In this document: positions 52,001 through 59,443 of the stretch, piece after piece
Position numbering within the stretch: the stretch's first letter is position 1
How the letters are laid out: every line of letters starts with the position of its first letter
From: Jiangella gansuensis DSM 44835
GTDB taxonomy: Bacteria > Actinomycetota > Actinomycetes > Jiangellales > Jiangellaceae
DNA: 64,000 nucleotides
Direction: 5' to 3'
NCBI RefSeq assembly: GCF_000515395.1
Contig: NZ_KI911782.1
Location: 5,521,781-5,585,780 of the forward strand
Translations under genes and position numbers: made by a program
Notes under the pieces: model-generated
The model's input: the letters and a program-made list of their open reading frames with translations, nothing else
What the model was told of the DNA's origin: nothing
The model's database searches: none

Positions 52001-52391
52001 GGCTGCGCTGGAGCTGGTCCGCGGCCAGCCGTTCACCGGCGTGAACCCGCGCCGGTACGGCTGGGCGGAGCACCTCAAACAGGAGATGATCTCCACCATC
52101 GTCGACGCGGCCCACGAACTGGCCCAGCGCGCGCTCCGCAGCGGCGACGCCCACCTGGCCCGGAAGGCCGCCACCATCGGCCTCCAGGTCGAGCCGGGCA
52201 TGGAACTGCTGTGGCGCGACCGCATCCGGGCCGAGCACCTGGCGGGCAACCGCGGCGGCATGGACGACGCCATCGCCAGGCTCACCGCGATCAGCGCCGA
52301 CCTGGGCGACGACCTCGAAGACGACACGGTCCGGCTGATCGCCGAGCTCTCAACGGTGCCGCAGCGCTCCGGGGTGCCGGAGCGCCTCTGA
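49080..52391 (+). CDS. Membrane protein with outer LysM repeats and cytoplasmic BTAD-type transcription-factor domain
   Basis: 1103 residues. Three TM segments (about 22-43, 78-98, 115-137) place the next part outside: LysM 1 from His196 (HTVRAGESLWRIAQQELGDG) and LysM 2 from His267 (HVVVRGDTLWGIAEQHLGDG), which bind peptidoglycan. A Pro/Glu-rich spacer leads to TM4 (about 408-428), after which the protein is cytoplasmic. The C terminus has a winged helix from about 859 (AALDEAMWPGSRVTQNTRNT, AVSKLRRWFGRD) and a TPR-like BTAD domain (about 950-1095) as in SARP regulators. It is thus a membrane-bound potential transcription factor, last in the Tad operon, 12 bases after TadG. GTG start follows GAGGAGC. 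Confidence 0.88.
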   Translation: MPTRTHRTARPRRTAGSVLRGLGALIVIVAVLVGIPLALVAISGNPLPDSMPTWADVESALTAPDDGSLFLNALVWIAWIGWATFALGLLVEIPAAFRGRRAPRLPALRFQQQAAAGLVAAVAAVFVVGPVGMATAAEPVQSPHQPRESPALTAPETPSAATASTPGQNATAAGAPAGEAPPTAETAEAAPAQPTHTVRAGESLWRIAQQELGDGARWPEIAELNYGRSQPGGGALDGTHWIAPGWQLLLPADAATPVADTGAAVQHVVVRGDTLWGIAEQHLGDGARYPDLVEASRDTVQPDGDRLRDPDLIRPGWTITVPASTGPVETPAQPPAQPPAEEPAALTPEEPAEVPAPEQPAAEAPAEEAPAEEAPAEEAPAEEQPVAEEPQVEQPGVQTVSDPDGAALPLRTAAGVGALLAAGVLVFLAAKRHSQQRRREPGERIAMPAGALADTEQELRGVADPMSVELVDLALRGLAASCAQRGEALPPLRIGRLTSEQFELYLTEPAELPEPFVATDQGHVWFLPASARDQLDADSLREVPAPYPSLVTVGHGPEDGHLLLDLERLGTLAVAGEPEASQEVLAALAVELATSPWADDLQVTLVGTCPELAAGLDTGRIRHLPSVGGLLDELNRRARQDREALAESGAYSLDDARAKGVAAATWTPEIVLLGHPLDSSQRDQLADLVDALPRIAVAAVTSGPSAEGTWSLDLSADNPDAAVLQPVGVDVQPQRLDQRQYSQILDLLGIAERPAARPEPARREQHREPPAVHHAQPGPGLLESLEAEFGRELDHVHSNGATAAEVAPTEPRVEPVTDAEGVADAGGGLGATATPNVAETAPSVAEAPPADTPVDDGPTILLLGPVEVEDATGPVEQSKYRQLTEIAAYIALNPGRGHAALDEAMWPGSRVTQNTRNTAVSKLRRWFGRDHNGDDYLPRVDSGYRFNPGVTTDWDQWNALVGPDPAVAGTQQLVAALELVRGQPFTGVNPRRYGWAEHLKQEMISTIVDAAHELAQRALRSGDAHLARKAATIGLQVEPGMELLWRDRIRAEHLAGNRGGMDDAIARLTAISADLGDDLEDDTVRLIAELSTVPQRSGVPERL
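50172..50231 (+). repeat. Four in-frame 15-bp PAEEA units
   Basis: Units at 50172, 50187, 50202 and 50217 encode PAEEA, PAEEA, PAEEA and PAEEQ in the Pro/Glu spacer of the LysM-BTAD protein. The spacer would span the wall between LysM domains and TM4. Confidence 0.85.
52364..52385 (+). terminator. Hairpin at the end of the Tad operon
   Basis: GCGCTCCGG (52364-52372) pairs perfectly with CCGGAGCGC (52377-52385) around GGTG. It overlaps the last codons of the LysM-BTAD gene and lacks a T tract, so termination is probable but not certain. Confidence 0.55.
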
Positions 52392-52813
52392 GGTGCCTGC
52401 GGCCCTGGTGCGGCGCCCGGGTGCTGGTCAGCTGTCGCGCCGCGGCGGTGCCCGGCTGGCCCTCGACGGCACCGCTGTCACGAGGGAAGGCTTGCTGGCT
52501 CTCAGTAGCGCCTCCGGCCCGCTGTCCGGCGCTGCGCATTACGCCCGGCCACGACGCTACGGCGAGCCAGGAGGCTGGGCGCGGAGTCCTTGATCAACGA
52601 CGGAACCGTGACACTGCGGAACGAGAGCTCGAGCGAAACCGGAATCGGCCACCGCAGTCGCCCCCGTGACCCCGCGGAACCGTGGCCACCTCGTTTCCCG
52701 TGAAACCTTCCTTCGCGCCGATGCTGGTCACGGACGCACGTGGCCCGCGGCTGGCCCGCCAATCGGCCACCACTAGGGCACCGGCCACCACTAGCGCGTC
52801 GGCCGGGTGGGGT
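52392..52813. other. Gene-free region containing a near-match to parS
   Basis: About 420 bases between the Tad operon and the convergent exported-protein gene, with no credible gene. At 52693-52706 lies GTTTCCCGTGAAAC, which differs by one base from the parS core GTTTCACGTGAAAC found twice near parAB. The mismatch breaks the perfect palindrome. No other structure was recognised. Confidence 0.5.
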
Positions 52814-53710
52814 CTATCGGACGAGCGCCTGGATCTCTCCCACGGGCACCAGGGTCCCGTTCCACGGGCTCTCCAGCGTCTCCGGCACGCCGGGTAGGTC
52901 GACCTCGATACCGCCCATGGTGAAGGTGACGTCGTAGACCAGGCGTGCCTGGGCAGCGAACGAGGGCCGACCGTCGAGGTCGAGGGGACTCTGCCCGTGC
53001 GACGTCATCAGGTACACGTGTTCACACGCGCGGGTGCGTAGGTCCGGGTCGCACTCGATGATGCCGCTCGAGTCACCGGGGTCGATCTCGACGTGACTGA
53101 GAGTGCCGGTGGCGTGCAACGGCCCGGCCTGCCCACCGACGATCTCGCCGTCGCCGAGGCCGTCGAGGAAGAACCGGGTGTCGGCACCGACGTAAGTCAT
53201 GCCGGCAGGCGCGAAACTCATGGTGAAGGCCGGGGTCTCCAGCCGACCGAACGCCTGCCAGCCCAGCCCGGGCAACGCGTCCTCGTAGGGTTCGATCCAG
53301 CGCCACCGGTCCCAGGTCCCTTCCTCGCCAGGGACCAGGCACTGGACGAAAGTGAAGATGTGGTCGGGGCTCGGGCGGGTCTCCTCCGGCCAGTCGTCCT
53401 CGTCGATGGTCGACGGGATGTCGGCTCGGCAGGACCGGACGCCGAGGCAGAACTCGTCGTACGGTTCCTCGGTGAGGTCGCACCGTGGCCCCTCGCCCTC
53501 GCCGCCGCCCCCGCCGCTCTGGTCCTCGTCGGGGCCGGCACAGACATTGACGTAATCGAAGACACCTGGGCGGACCTCGAGGTAGATCCAACACACATCG
53601 CGCGTCTGGGCGTCGTCGACCGCGACCGAAACGCTCGTGGCCCCGAGCAGCGCCGCCACGAGCGCGACACATGCCACCAGTGCCTGCGCCGCCGTCCGGA
53701 GCTTCAGCAT
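52814..53710 (-). CDS. Secreted protein of unknown function
   Basis: 298 residues. Signal peptide of about 30 residues (AALVACVALVAALLGATS-type core, cleavage near SVAVDDA), then a Cys-containing domain (DVCWIYLEVRPGVFDYVNVC), a Gly/Glu linker (QSGGGGGEGEGPRC), and a beta-rich C-terminal domain (GPLHATGTLSHVEIDPGDSS, LVYDVTFTMGGIEVDLPG). At least eight Cys suggest disulfides outside the cell. No known family. The start ATG 53710 follows AGGAGGG and overlaps the end of the upstream lipoprotein gene by 7 bases, so the pair is an operon. Confidence 0.68.
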   Translation of the reverse strand: MLKLRTAAQALVACVALVAALLGATSVSVAVDDAQTRDVCWIYLEVRPGVFDYVNVCAGPDEDQSGGGGGEGEGPRCDLTEEPYDEFCLGVRSCRADIPSTIDEDDWPEETRPSPDHIFTFVQCLVPGEEGTWDRWRWIEPYEDALPGLGWQAFGRLETPAFTMSFAPAGMTYVGADTRFFLDGLGDGEIVGGQAGPLHATGTLSHVEIDPGDSSGIIECDPDLRTRACEHVYLMTSHGQSPLDLDGRPSFAAQARLVYDVTFTMGGIEVDLPGVPETLESPWNGTLVPVGEIQALVR

Positions 53711-54252
53711 GTGATCGTCCCTCCTGGTTCGATCGGTTCACCGATGAGCCACGAGCCATCGGAGTCGATCACTTCGAACACCACCGGGTGCGGTGTCAGC
53801 TGTTCCTCCGGCGGCGGCAGGGTGGTGCCGTCGGTGAGCTGTGCGAGCCATTCTGACTCATCGATGCAGGCGCTCACGACCCCGGACGTGGAGACGACCT
53901 GGACCGTGACGTCGCTGATGACGGGTTCGCCGACGCGAGTGATGCCTTCCTGCGCGTATCGCCGGGCGGTGCCGACGTTCAGCTCGGTGGTCTCTTCGGT
54001 GGCGATACCCTCGAACAGGGCGGCGGGGTCGTCCGACTGCCCGCTCTGCGCCTGGATGACAGCGTCCCAATAGTCGCGGAAAAGCTCTTCGATCTGCGCC
54101 TCCGCCGAAGCAGCAGGGTCGGCGCTGGCCGTGGGGGTCGGCGTGCTCGCGGGGTCGTTCTCGTCACCGCCACTGCATGCGGCGGCCGAGAGCGAAGCAC
54201 AAGCCAAGCCGACCAAGAAGCGCCGGCCCGCCCGGGGACGCGAGCCGTTCAT
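53704..54252 (-). CDS. Putative lipoprotein, NTF2-like
   Basis: 182 residues. Signal MNGSRPRAGRRFLVGLACAS ends in the lipobox SAAC (Cys23), then a Thr/Pro/Ala linker and a domain with AQIEELFRDYWDAVIQAQSG, DDPAALFEGIATEETTELNV and DGSWLIGEPIEPGG, the pattern of NTF2-like actinobacterial lipoproteins. No exact family can be named. ATG 54252 gives a proper lipoprotein signal; a GTG at 54291 is in frame but would add a Cys-rich extension. A promoter-like pair directly upstream would make the mRNA leaderless. Confidence 0.7.
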   Translation of the reverse strand: MNGSRPRAGRRFLVGLACASLSAAACSGGDENDPASTPTPTASADPAASAEAQIEELFRDYWDAVIQAQSGQSDDPAALFEGIATEETTELNVGTARRYAQEGITRVGEPVISDVTVQVVSTSGVVSACIDESEWLAQLTDGTTLPPPEEQLTPHPVVFEVIDSDGSWLIGEPIEPGGTITC

Positions 54253-54258
54253 GCAGGG

Positions 54259-54288
54259 ACAATATCGATCAAGGCATGACAGGAGCAA
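54259..54288 (-). promoter_or_regulatory. Candidate sigma-70 promoter for the lipoprotein operon
   Basis: On the minus strand TTGCTC (54288-54283) and TATTGT (54264-54259) are 18 bases apart. The -10 box is six bases before ATG 54252, implying a leaderless transcript. Confidence 0.45.
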
Positions 54289-54574
54289 CACCTTCGCTGT
54301 GAACGGTCGGTGTCATTCTCGCTGGCTGGACGCCTTCCACCTGTCTCACAGCGGCTGGAGCCGCGCCGTCGCGGCGGGCCGGCGGGCGCGGTCGGTGGGC
54401 GATCGGTCTCAGCGGCAACCCGAACACTCACCGAGCGTGCCGGTTCGGGTGGCCCAGGGTGGGTAGAATCGCGACGAGCTGTGGCGGAGGGTTGTGCGGC
54501 CTGATGGGCCGATGCGCTGGTCACGTCGTGCAGCCCGATGTCAGATTCACGGCCGACGGAAGGACCACCCGCGG
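54289..54574. promoter_or_regulatory. Divergent intergenic region with cwlM promoter
   Basis: Between the minus-strand lipoprotein and cwlM. A good -10 box TAGAAT lies at 54464-54469; no strong -35 box precedes it. It would give a 5' leader of about 100 bases. No riboswitch was recognised in the leader. Confidence 0.5.
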
Positions 54575-55711
54575 ATGACCTCGCTTCGCTACGAGTTGGG
54601 CGACACCGGCCCAGCGATCGCGGAGATCCGCTCCAAGCTCACTCAGCTGGGGTTGTTGGACGACACTGCGCCCGGCCCGAGCACGTTCGACGAGGACGTC
54701 GACCGCGCCGTGCGACAGTTCCAACAGGAGCGTGGCCTCACCGCCACTGGTGTCGTGGACGCCACGACGTACCGGGTGCTCGACGAGGCCCGCTGGCGGC
54801 TGGGCGACCGGCTGCTGTCGTATGTCGTGGGCAACCCGCAGGCCGGTGACGACGTCATCGCTCTGCAGCGGCGGCTCTCCGAACTGGGGTTCGACGTGGG
54901 CCGGGTCGACGGTGTCTTCGGGCCGCGTACCGGTGACGCGTTGCGGGAGTTCCAGCGCAACGTCGGCCTACCGGCCGATGGCACCTGTGGGCCCAGCACA
55001 TTCAAGACACTGGGCCGGCTGGCGCCCATCGTCACCGGAGGACGGCCGGAGAGCCTGCGGGCCGTCGAGGCACTGCGGCAGGCCGGCAAGCGACTGCCGG
55101 GCAAGGTCGTCGTCATCGACCCAGGTCATGGCGGTGCCGACCGCGGACACCAGGCGCACGGCCTCGACGAGGCTTCGGTCGTCGGTGACCTCGCCGCCCG
55201 CATCGAGGGCCGGCTCACCGCCACCGGTGTGCAGACGTTCCTCACCAGGGGGCCCGGGTCGGATTCGTCTCCGAGTGAGGCCGAGCGGGCCCAGTTCGCC
55301 AACGACTCCGGCGCGAACCTGCTCATCTCCCTGCACGTCGACGCGCACCCCAACCCGGAGGCGTCCGGCGTCGCCACGTACTACTTCGGCGGCAGCGAAC
55401 CGGGAACCGCCAGTGCCATCGGCGAACAGTTCGCCGGCCTGGTGCAGCGCGAGATCGTGGCCCGCACCGACCTGGTCGACTGCCGCGCGCATGCCAAGAC
55501 ATGGGACCTGCTGCGGCACACGAAAATGGCGGCGGTGCGCGTCGAGCTCGGCTACCTCACCAACGAAGGCGACGTCGCTCGGCTCGCCGATCCCGACTTC
55601 CGCGACGTCGTGGCCGAGGCGATGGTCATCGCCATCCAGCGGGTCTACCTGCCGTCGGGAGAGGACGCCGCCACCGGCGCGCTGCGGTTCCACGACCTCG
55701 CCACGAACTGA
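54575..55711 (+). CDS. cwlM: CwlM-like N-acetylmuramoyl-L-alanine amidase-fold protein
   Basis: 378 residues: two peptidoglycan-binding PGB1 domains (about 8-70, VDRAVRQFQQERGLTATGVV; and 85-150, GDALREFQRNVGLPADGTCG) and an Amidase_3 domain from about 180. Zn ligands are intact: His in VVVIDPGHGGAD, Glu in GLDEASVVGDL, His in LISLHVDAH; catalytic Glu in VRVELGYLTNEGD. In mycobacteria CwlM (Rv3915) lies next to trxA and, when phosphorylated by PknB, activates MurA in the cytoplasm; like it, this protein has no signal peptide. ATG 54575 follows GGAAGGACC. Here the normal trxA-cwlM neighbourhood is broken by the 36-kb accessory region. Confidence 0.9.
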   Translation: MTSLRYELGDTGPAIAEIRSKLTQLGLLDDTAPGPSTFDEDVDRAVRQFQQERGLTATGVVDATTYRVLDEARWRLGDRLLSYVVGNPQAGDDVIALQRRLSELGFDVGRVDGVFGPRTGDALREFQRNVGLPADGTCGPSTFKTLGRLAPIVTGGRPESLRAVEALRQAGKRLPGKVVVIDPGHGGADRGHQAHGLDEASVVGDLAARIEGRLTATGVQTFLTRGPGSDSSPSEAERAQFANDSGANLLISLHVDAHPNPEASGVATYYFGGSEPGTASAIGEQFAGLVQREIVARTDLVDCRAHAKTWDLLRHTKMAAVRVELGYLTNEGDVARLADPDFRDVVAEAMVIAIQRVYLPSGEDAATGALRFHDLATN

Positions 55712-55729
55712 CGGGGTGCACGCGTCACA

Positions 55730-55864
55730 CAGCCCGTCCATCTGGGGACGACGGGGTGTGCGACGTCGGCGCGGCGACCGGGGGCCGTAGGCTCCCTCGC
55801 CGCGGCGATCCAAGCGGCACATGCATCGCCAGCCCAGCGTCGCGCAGCCCGTCCAGCTGGAGAC
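55730..55864. repeat. Imperfect 20-bp direct repeat downstream of cwlM
   Basis: CAGCCCGTCCATCTGGGGAC (55730-55749) recurs as CAGCCCGTCCAGCTGGAGAC (55845-55864), with two mismatches. On the minus strand the copies would read QMDGLCDA and QLDGLRDA, so this may be a decayed duplicated gene fragment. The 275-base gap between cwlM and the aminotransferase holds no intact gene. Confidence 0.45.
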
Positions 55865-55986
55865 ACTGCCCGAAATCAGCGCAATCGATTCGCCTTCTCC
55901 CCTGGTGGTGAGGCATGGTTGATCCTGGGCACCGGTCTGTCCGGGCCCGTTAGACGTTGTCGGTCGTTCCACGGGAGGTGTGTGAC

Positions 55987-57324
55987 GTGAGCCATCAGTC
56001 GAGCCCGAACCGGAAGACGACGGACGCAGCAGCGGCCACCGGCTCACGTCTGGACTCATACGTCGATCGCTACGCCACCCGCACCCATGGCATGACCGCC
56101 TCCGAGGTGCGTTCACTGTTCGCGGTCGCTTCCCGGCCCGAGGTCGTCTCGCTGGCCGGCGGCATGCCGAACATCTCCGGGCTTCCGCTCGACGTGGTCG
56201 GTTCCCTCGTGCACGAGCTGGTCGACAAGCGCGGCATGACGGCACTGCAGTACGGCTCCGGCCAGGGCGACCCCACGCTGCGCGAGCAGATCTGCGAGGT
56301 CATGCGGCCGGCGGGCATCGGGGCACATCCCGACGACGTCACGGTCACGGTGGGTTCGCAGCAGGCGCTGGACCTCGTGACGCGCATCTTCATCGATCCG
56401 GGCGACGTCATTCTCGCCGAGGCCCCGTCGTACGTCGGCGCATTGGGGACATTCCGGTCGTATCAGGCCAACGTCGTGCATGTGGAAATGGACGACGACG
56501 GGCTGATCCCCGACCGGCTGCGTGACGCGATCGCGACGGTGCGCGCAAGCGGCCGCACCATCAAGTTCCTCTACACGATTCCCAGCTATCACAACCCGGC
56601 CGGCGTCACGCTGTCACCGCAACGACGCGCTGAGGTGCTGGAGATCTGCCGGCAGGCAGATGTGCTGATCATCGAGGACGATCCGTACGGGTTGCTCGGG
56701 TTCGACGGCGAGGTCCCGCGCGCGCTGCGGGCCGACGATGCCGAGCGTGTCATCTACTTGGGCTCGTTCTCCAAGACGTTCGCGCCGGGTTTCCGGGTCG
56801 GCTGGGCGCTCGCGCCACACGCCGTACGCGAGAAACTGGTCCTGGCGGCTGAGAACAGCGTGCTGTGCCCGCCGGCGTTCAGCCAGCTGGCGGTCTCGGA
56901 GTACCTGGCCGGTCACGACTGGTTGGCCCAGGTCAAGGACTTCCGTGAGACCTATCGTGAGCGGCGCGACGCCATGCTGGAGGCACTGAGCGACCTCATG
57001 CCCGAGGGCGCTCACTGGACCAAGCCCACTGGCGGTTTCTACGTGTGGCTCACCCTGCCCGACGGCATCGACGCCAAGGCCATGCTGCCGCGGGCAGTCA
57101 CCAGCCGCGTCGCCTACGTGCCCGGAACCGCGTTCTTCGCCGACGGCTTCGGCTCCCGCTCCATGCGCCTGTCGTACTGCTACCCCACACCGGAGCGCAT
57201 CCGCGAGGGCGTACGCCGGCTCGCGCAGGTCATCGAGCAGGAGATGGACCTGCGCGCCACCTTCGGGGCTTGGGCGGCGACCCGCCGGCCCGGGCTGGAC
57301 GGCCCGGCACCGGACCAGAGTTAG
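55987..57324 (+). CDS. PLP-dependent aminotransferase (class I/II, 2-aminoadipate/MocR-type fold)
   Basis: 445 residues. Fold type I aminotransferase: LAGGMPNISGLPLDVVGSLV near the N terminus, LQYGSGQGDPTLREQICEVM, VTVGSQQALDLVTRIFIDPG, substrate/PLP contacts IPSYHNPAGVTLS, IIEDDPYGLLGF, and the Schiff-base lysine in YLGSFSKTFAPGFRVGW. The exact donor is not readable; relatives include LysN/2-aminoadipate transaminases. It has no GntR domain. GTG 55987 is preferred over 55957 because GGGAGGTG precedes it. The ddl-like ligase starts 14 bases after its stop, so the pair is an operon, possibly supplying amino-acid precursors for the wall. Confidence 0.88.
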   Translation: MSHQSSPNRKTTDAAAATGSRLDSYVDRYATRTHGMTASEVRSLFAVASRPEVVSLAGGMPNISGLPLDVVGSLVHELVDKRGMTALQYGSGQGDPTLREQICEVMRPAGIGAHPDDVTVTVGSQQALDLVTRIFIDPGDVILAEAPSYVGALGTFRSYQANVVHVEMDDDGLIPDRLRDAIATVRASGRTIKFLYTIPSYHNPAGVTLSPQRRAEVLEICRQADVLIIEDDPYGLLGFDGEVPRALRADDAERVIYLGSFSKTFAPGFRVGWALAPHAVREKLVLAAENSVLCPPAFSQLAVSEYLAGHDWLAQVKDFRETYRERRDAMLEALSDLMPEGAHWTKPTGGFYVWLTLPDGIDAKAMLPRAVTSRVAYVPGTAFFADGFGSRSMRLSYCYPTPERIREGVRRLAQVIEQEMDLRATFGAWAATRRPGLDGPAPDQS

Positions 57325-57338
57325 GGGTTCGTTCCACC

Positions 57339-58313
57339 ATGAGTGATCTCGGCCGCGTCCTCGTACTCGCCGGCGGCCTCTCGCACGAACGTGACGTGTC
57401 GCTGCGTTCGGGCCGCCGTGTCGCCGAGGCTCTGCGCGAGGTGGGCCTCGACGTCGAACAGCGCGACGCCGACGGCGACCTGCTGTCCGCGCTGCGCCAG
57501 GACCCTCCGGACGTCGTCTTCCCGCTATTGCACGGCGCCCAGGGCGAGGACGGCGCCATCCAGGAAGTGCTGTCGCTGTCCGACCTGCCGTATGTCGGGT
57601 CCGCAGCGGCCGCCTGCCGGCTCGCCTTCGACAAGCCGGCGGCCAAGTCCATCGTTCGTCGCGCGGGCATCGCCACGCCGTCGTCGGCTGTGTTGCCGCA
57701 GTCGACGTTCCGTGAACTGGGCGCCGGTGTGCTGCTCGACGCCCTGGCCGCCCGGCTGGGCCTGCCGGTGGTGGTGAAGCCGGCTCGAGGCGGGTCGGCG
57801 CTCGGCACCACCGTCGTCCGCCGCGTCGAGGACCTCCCGGCCGCCATGGTCGAGTGCTTCGCCTACGGTGAGCCGGCCCTGGTCGAGCGGTGGATCGACG
57901 GCACCGAGGTGGCGGTCGCCGTGGTCGACACCGGTGACGGTCCGCGGGCGTTGCCCGCGGTCGAGATCGTCCCGGAGTCGGGCACGTACGACTTCCACGC
58001 CCGCTACACCGCCGGCGCTACGGAGTTCTTCGTCCCGGCACGGCTGGACGACACCGCGGCCAAGGCCGTCGCGGAGGTCGCGGTCGCCGCTCACCGGACG
58101 CTCGGCCTGCGGGATCTCTCCCGCACCGACGTCATCGTCGACGCCGACGGCATGCCGTGGCTGCTCGACGTGAACGTCGCCCCGGGTATGACGGAGACCT
58201 CGTTGCTTCCGCAGGCCGTGCAGGCAGCGGGTCTCGACCTCGGACTGCTCGCTCGGGACCTGCTGGCGGTTGCTGTCGGCCGGCATCACCGCGACTCCGA
58301 TGCCCTGAGCTGA
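57339..58313 (+). CDS. D-alanine--D-alanine ligase family protein (ATP-grasp)
   Basis: 324 residues, typical Ddl length. N-terminal VLVLAGGLSHERDVSLRSGR, central PDVVFPLLHGAQGEDGAIQE, ATP-grasp lid VVVKPARGGSALGTTVV, and the metal/catalytic segment LSRTDVIVDADGMPWLLDVN followed by VAPGMTETSLLP. These are the Ddl signatures, with the final NVAPGMTETS close to the usual N-T-x-PGMT. It may be a second ligase beside a housekeeping ddl. Placement after cwlM and the aminotransferase and before parB is common in actinomycetes. It ends just before a bidirectional terminator. Confidence 0.85.
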   Translation: MSDLGRVLVLAGGLSHERDVSLRSGRRVAEALREVGLDVEQRDADGDLLSALRQDPPDVVFPLLHGAQGEDGAIQEVLSLSDLPYVGSAAAACRLAFDKPAAKSIVRRAGIATPSSAVLPQSTFRELGAGVLLDALAARLGLPVVVKPARGGSALGTTVVRRVEDLPAAMVECFAYGEPALVERWIDGTEVAVAVVDTGDGPRALPAVEIVPESGTYDFHARYTAGATEFFVPARLDDTAAKAVAEVAVAAHRTLGLRDLSRTDVIVDADGMPWLLDVNVAPGMTETSLLPQAVQAAGLDLGLLARDLLAVAVGRHHRDSDALS

Positions 58314-58336
58314 GCGTTCCGCACCTCTGACACGAG

Positions 58337-58380
58337 AATCGCGGCCGGGCTGCTCCTGATGGAGCGGACCGGCCGCGATT
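58337..58380. terminator. Bidirectional terminator between ddl-like gene and parB
   Basis: AATCGCGGCCGG (58337-58348) pairs perfectly with CCGGCCGCGATT (58369-58380), and GCTCC/GGAGC pair inside. An A-rich flank on the left and TT-rich flank on the right (gtctt) allow use in both directions between the convergent genes. Confidence 0.85.
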
Positions 58381-58411
58381 GTCTTGTACGGGCTGAGCCC
58401 AGGGTATGCGT

Positions 58412-59443
58412 TCAGGCGACGTCGTTGTTGCGCCCCGGGACGTGCATGCTCGGGTCGATGGTGCTGACAATGCGCTCGAGATCGTCGATGCTGGCGAACT
58501 CGATGGTGACCTTGCCCTTGCTGCGCCCGAGGTCGACCTTCACCCTGGTGTCCAGTCGCTCCGACAATGCACTCGCGATGTCGGAGAGCCGAGGCGCCAT
58601 GGGTCGGGCCGGCCGCTTCGCGCGCTCCTTCGGCGTCTCCGCGTCGCCGATCGACACGATCTCCTCGACAGTGCGGACGCTCAGACCCTCGGCGACGATG
58701 CGCTGTGCGAGCCGCTCCTGAGCCGCGCCGTCCGACAACCCCAGCAGTGCCCTCGCGTGACCGGCGGAGAGCACCCCGGCGGCGACGCGCCGCTGCACCA
58801 AGGGCGGCAGCTTGAGCAGCCGCAGGGTGTTCGAGATCTGTGGCCGACTCCGCTTGATGCGGACCGCGAGTTCGTCGTGGGTGCAGCCGAAGTCGTCCAG
58901 GAGCTGCTGGTACGCGGCCGCCTCCTCCAACGGGTTCAGCTGGCTGCGGTGTAGGTTCTCCAGCAGTGCGTCCCGCAACATGTCGTCGTCACGGGTGGTC
59001 CGCACGATCGCGGGGATGGTGGCGAGGCCGGCCTCCCTGGTAGCCCGCCACCGCCGCTCACCCATGACCAGCTCGTAGCGACCGTCCTCCAGCAGCCGCA
59101 CGACGATCGGCTGGAGCAGCCCGACCTCTTGAATGGACGACACCAGCTCCGCCAGCGCGTCCTCGTCGAAGACCTGCCGCGGCTGCCGTGGGTTCGGCGT
59201 GATGGCATCAACGGGGATCTCGGCGAACGTGGCTCCGTCGACGGGGACCAGCTCGGTATCCGTCGCCTCCGTTTCACGTGAAACAGTGCCGCCTGTGGCG
59301 CCGTGGCCCCCGTTCAAGCCGAGCCGACCGTCAGGGAAGAAGACGTCAACGGGCGACGTGCGCACGCCGCCGGCGTCCGTCGGCTCCCCCGTCGGGATCA
59401 GCGCGCCCAGGCCACGCCCGAGCCCACGCCTCTTCTCAGCCAT
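58412..59443 (-). CDS. parB: Chromosome partitioning protein ParB
   Basis: 343-residue CTPase clamp that loads at parS and spreads. It starts [17 protein letters not shown], the conserved ParA-contact N terminus; the CTP-binding box is [14 protein letters not shown], the linker [20 protein letters not shown], and the [23 protein letters not shown]. The C-terminal dimerisation domain ends [16 protein letters not shown] 59443 overlaps the parA stop by 8 bases. An exact parS lies inside the gene, encoding VSRET. Confidence 0.96.
   Translation of the reverse strand: MAEKRRGLGRGLGALIPTGEPTDAGGVRTSPVDVFFPDGRLGLNGGHGATGGTVSRETEATDTELVPVDGATFAEIPVDAITPNPRQPRQVFDEDALAELVSSIQEVGLLQPIVVRLLEDGRYELVMGERRWRATREAGLATIPAIVRTTRDDDMLRDALLENLHRSQLNPLEEAAAYQQLLDDFGCTHDELAVRIKRSRPQISNTLRLLKLPPLVQRRVAAGVLSAGHARALLGLSDGAAQERLAQRIVAEGLSVRTVEEIVSIGDAETPKERAKRPARPMAPRLSDIASALSERLDTRVKVDLGRSKGKVTIEFASIDDLERIVSTIDPSMHVPGRNNDVA
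59270..59285. promoter_or_regulatory. parS: parS centromere site inside parB
   Basis: CGTTTCACGTGAAACA contains the full parS core palindrome GTTTCACGTGAAAC at 59271-59284. ParB should bind here to nucleate the partition complex. Confidence 0.93.

Noticed and set aside
18942..54252. A typical integrative conjugative element or prophage
   Set aside because: No integrase, relaxase, replication protein, excisionase, phage structural gene or att repeat was found.
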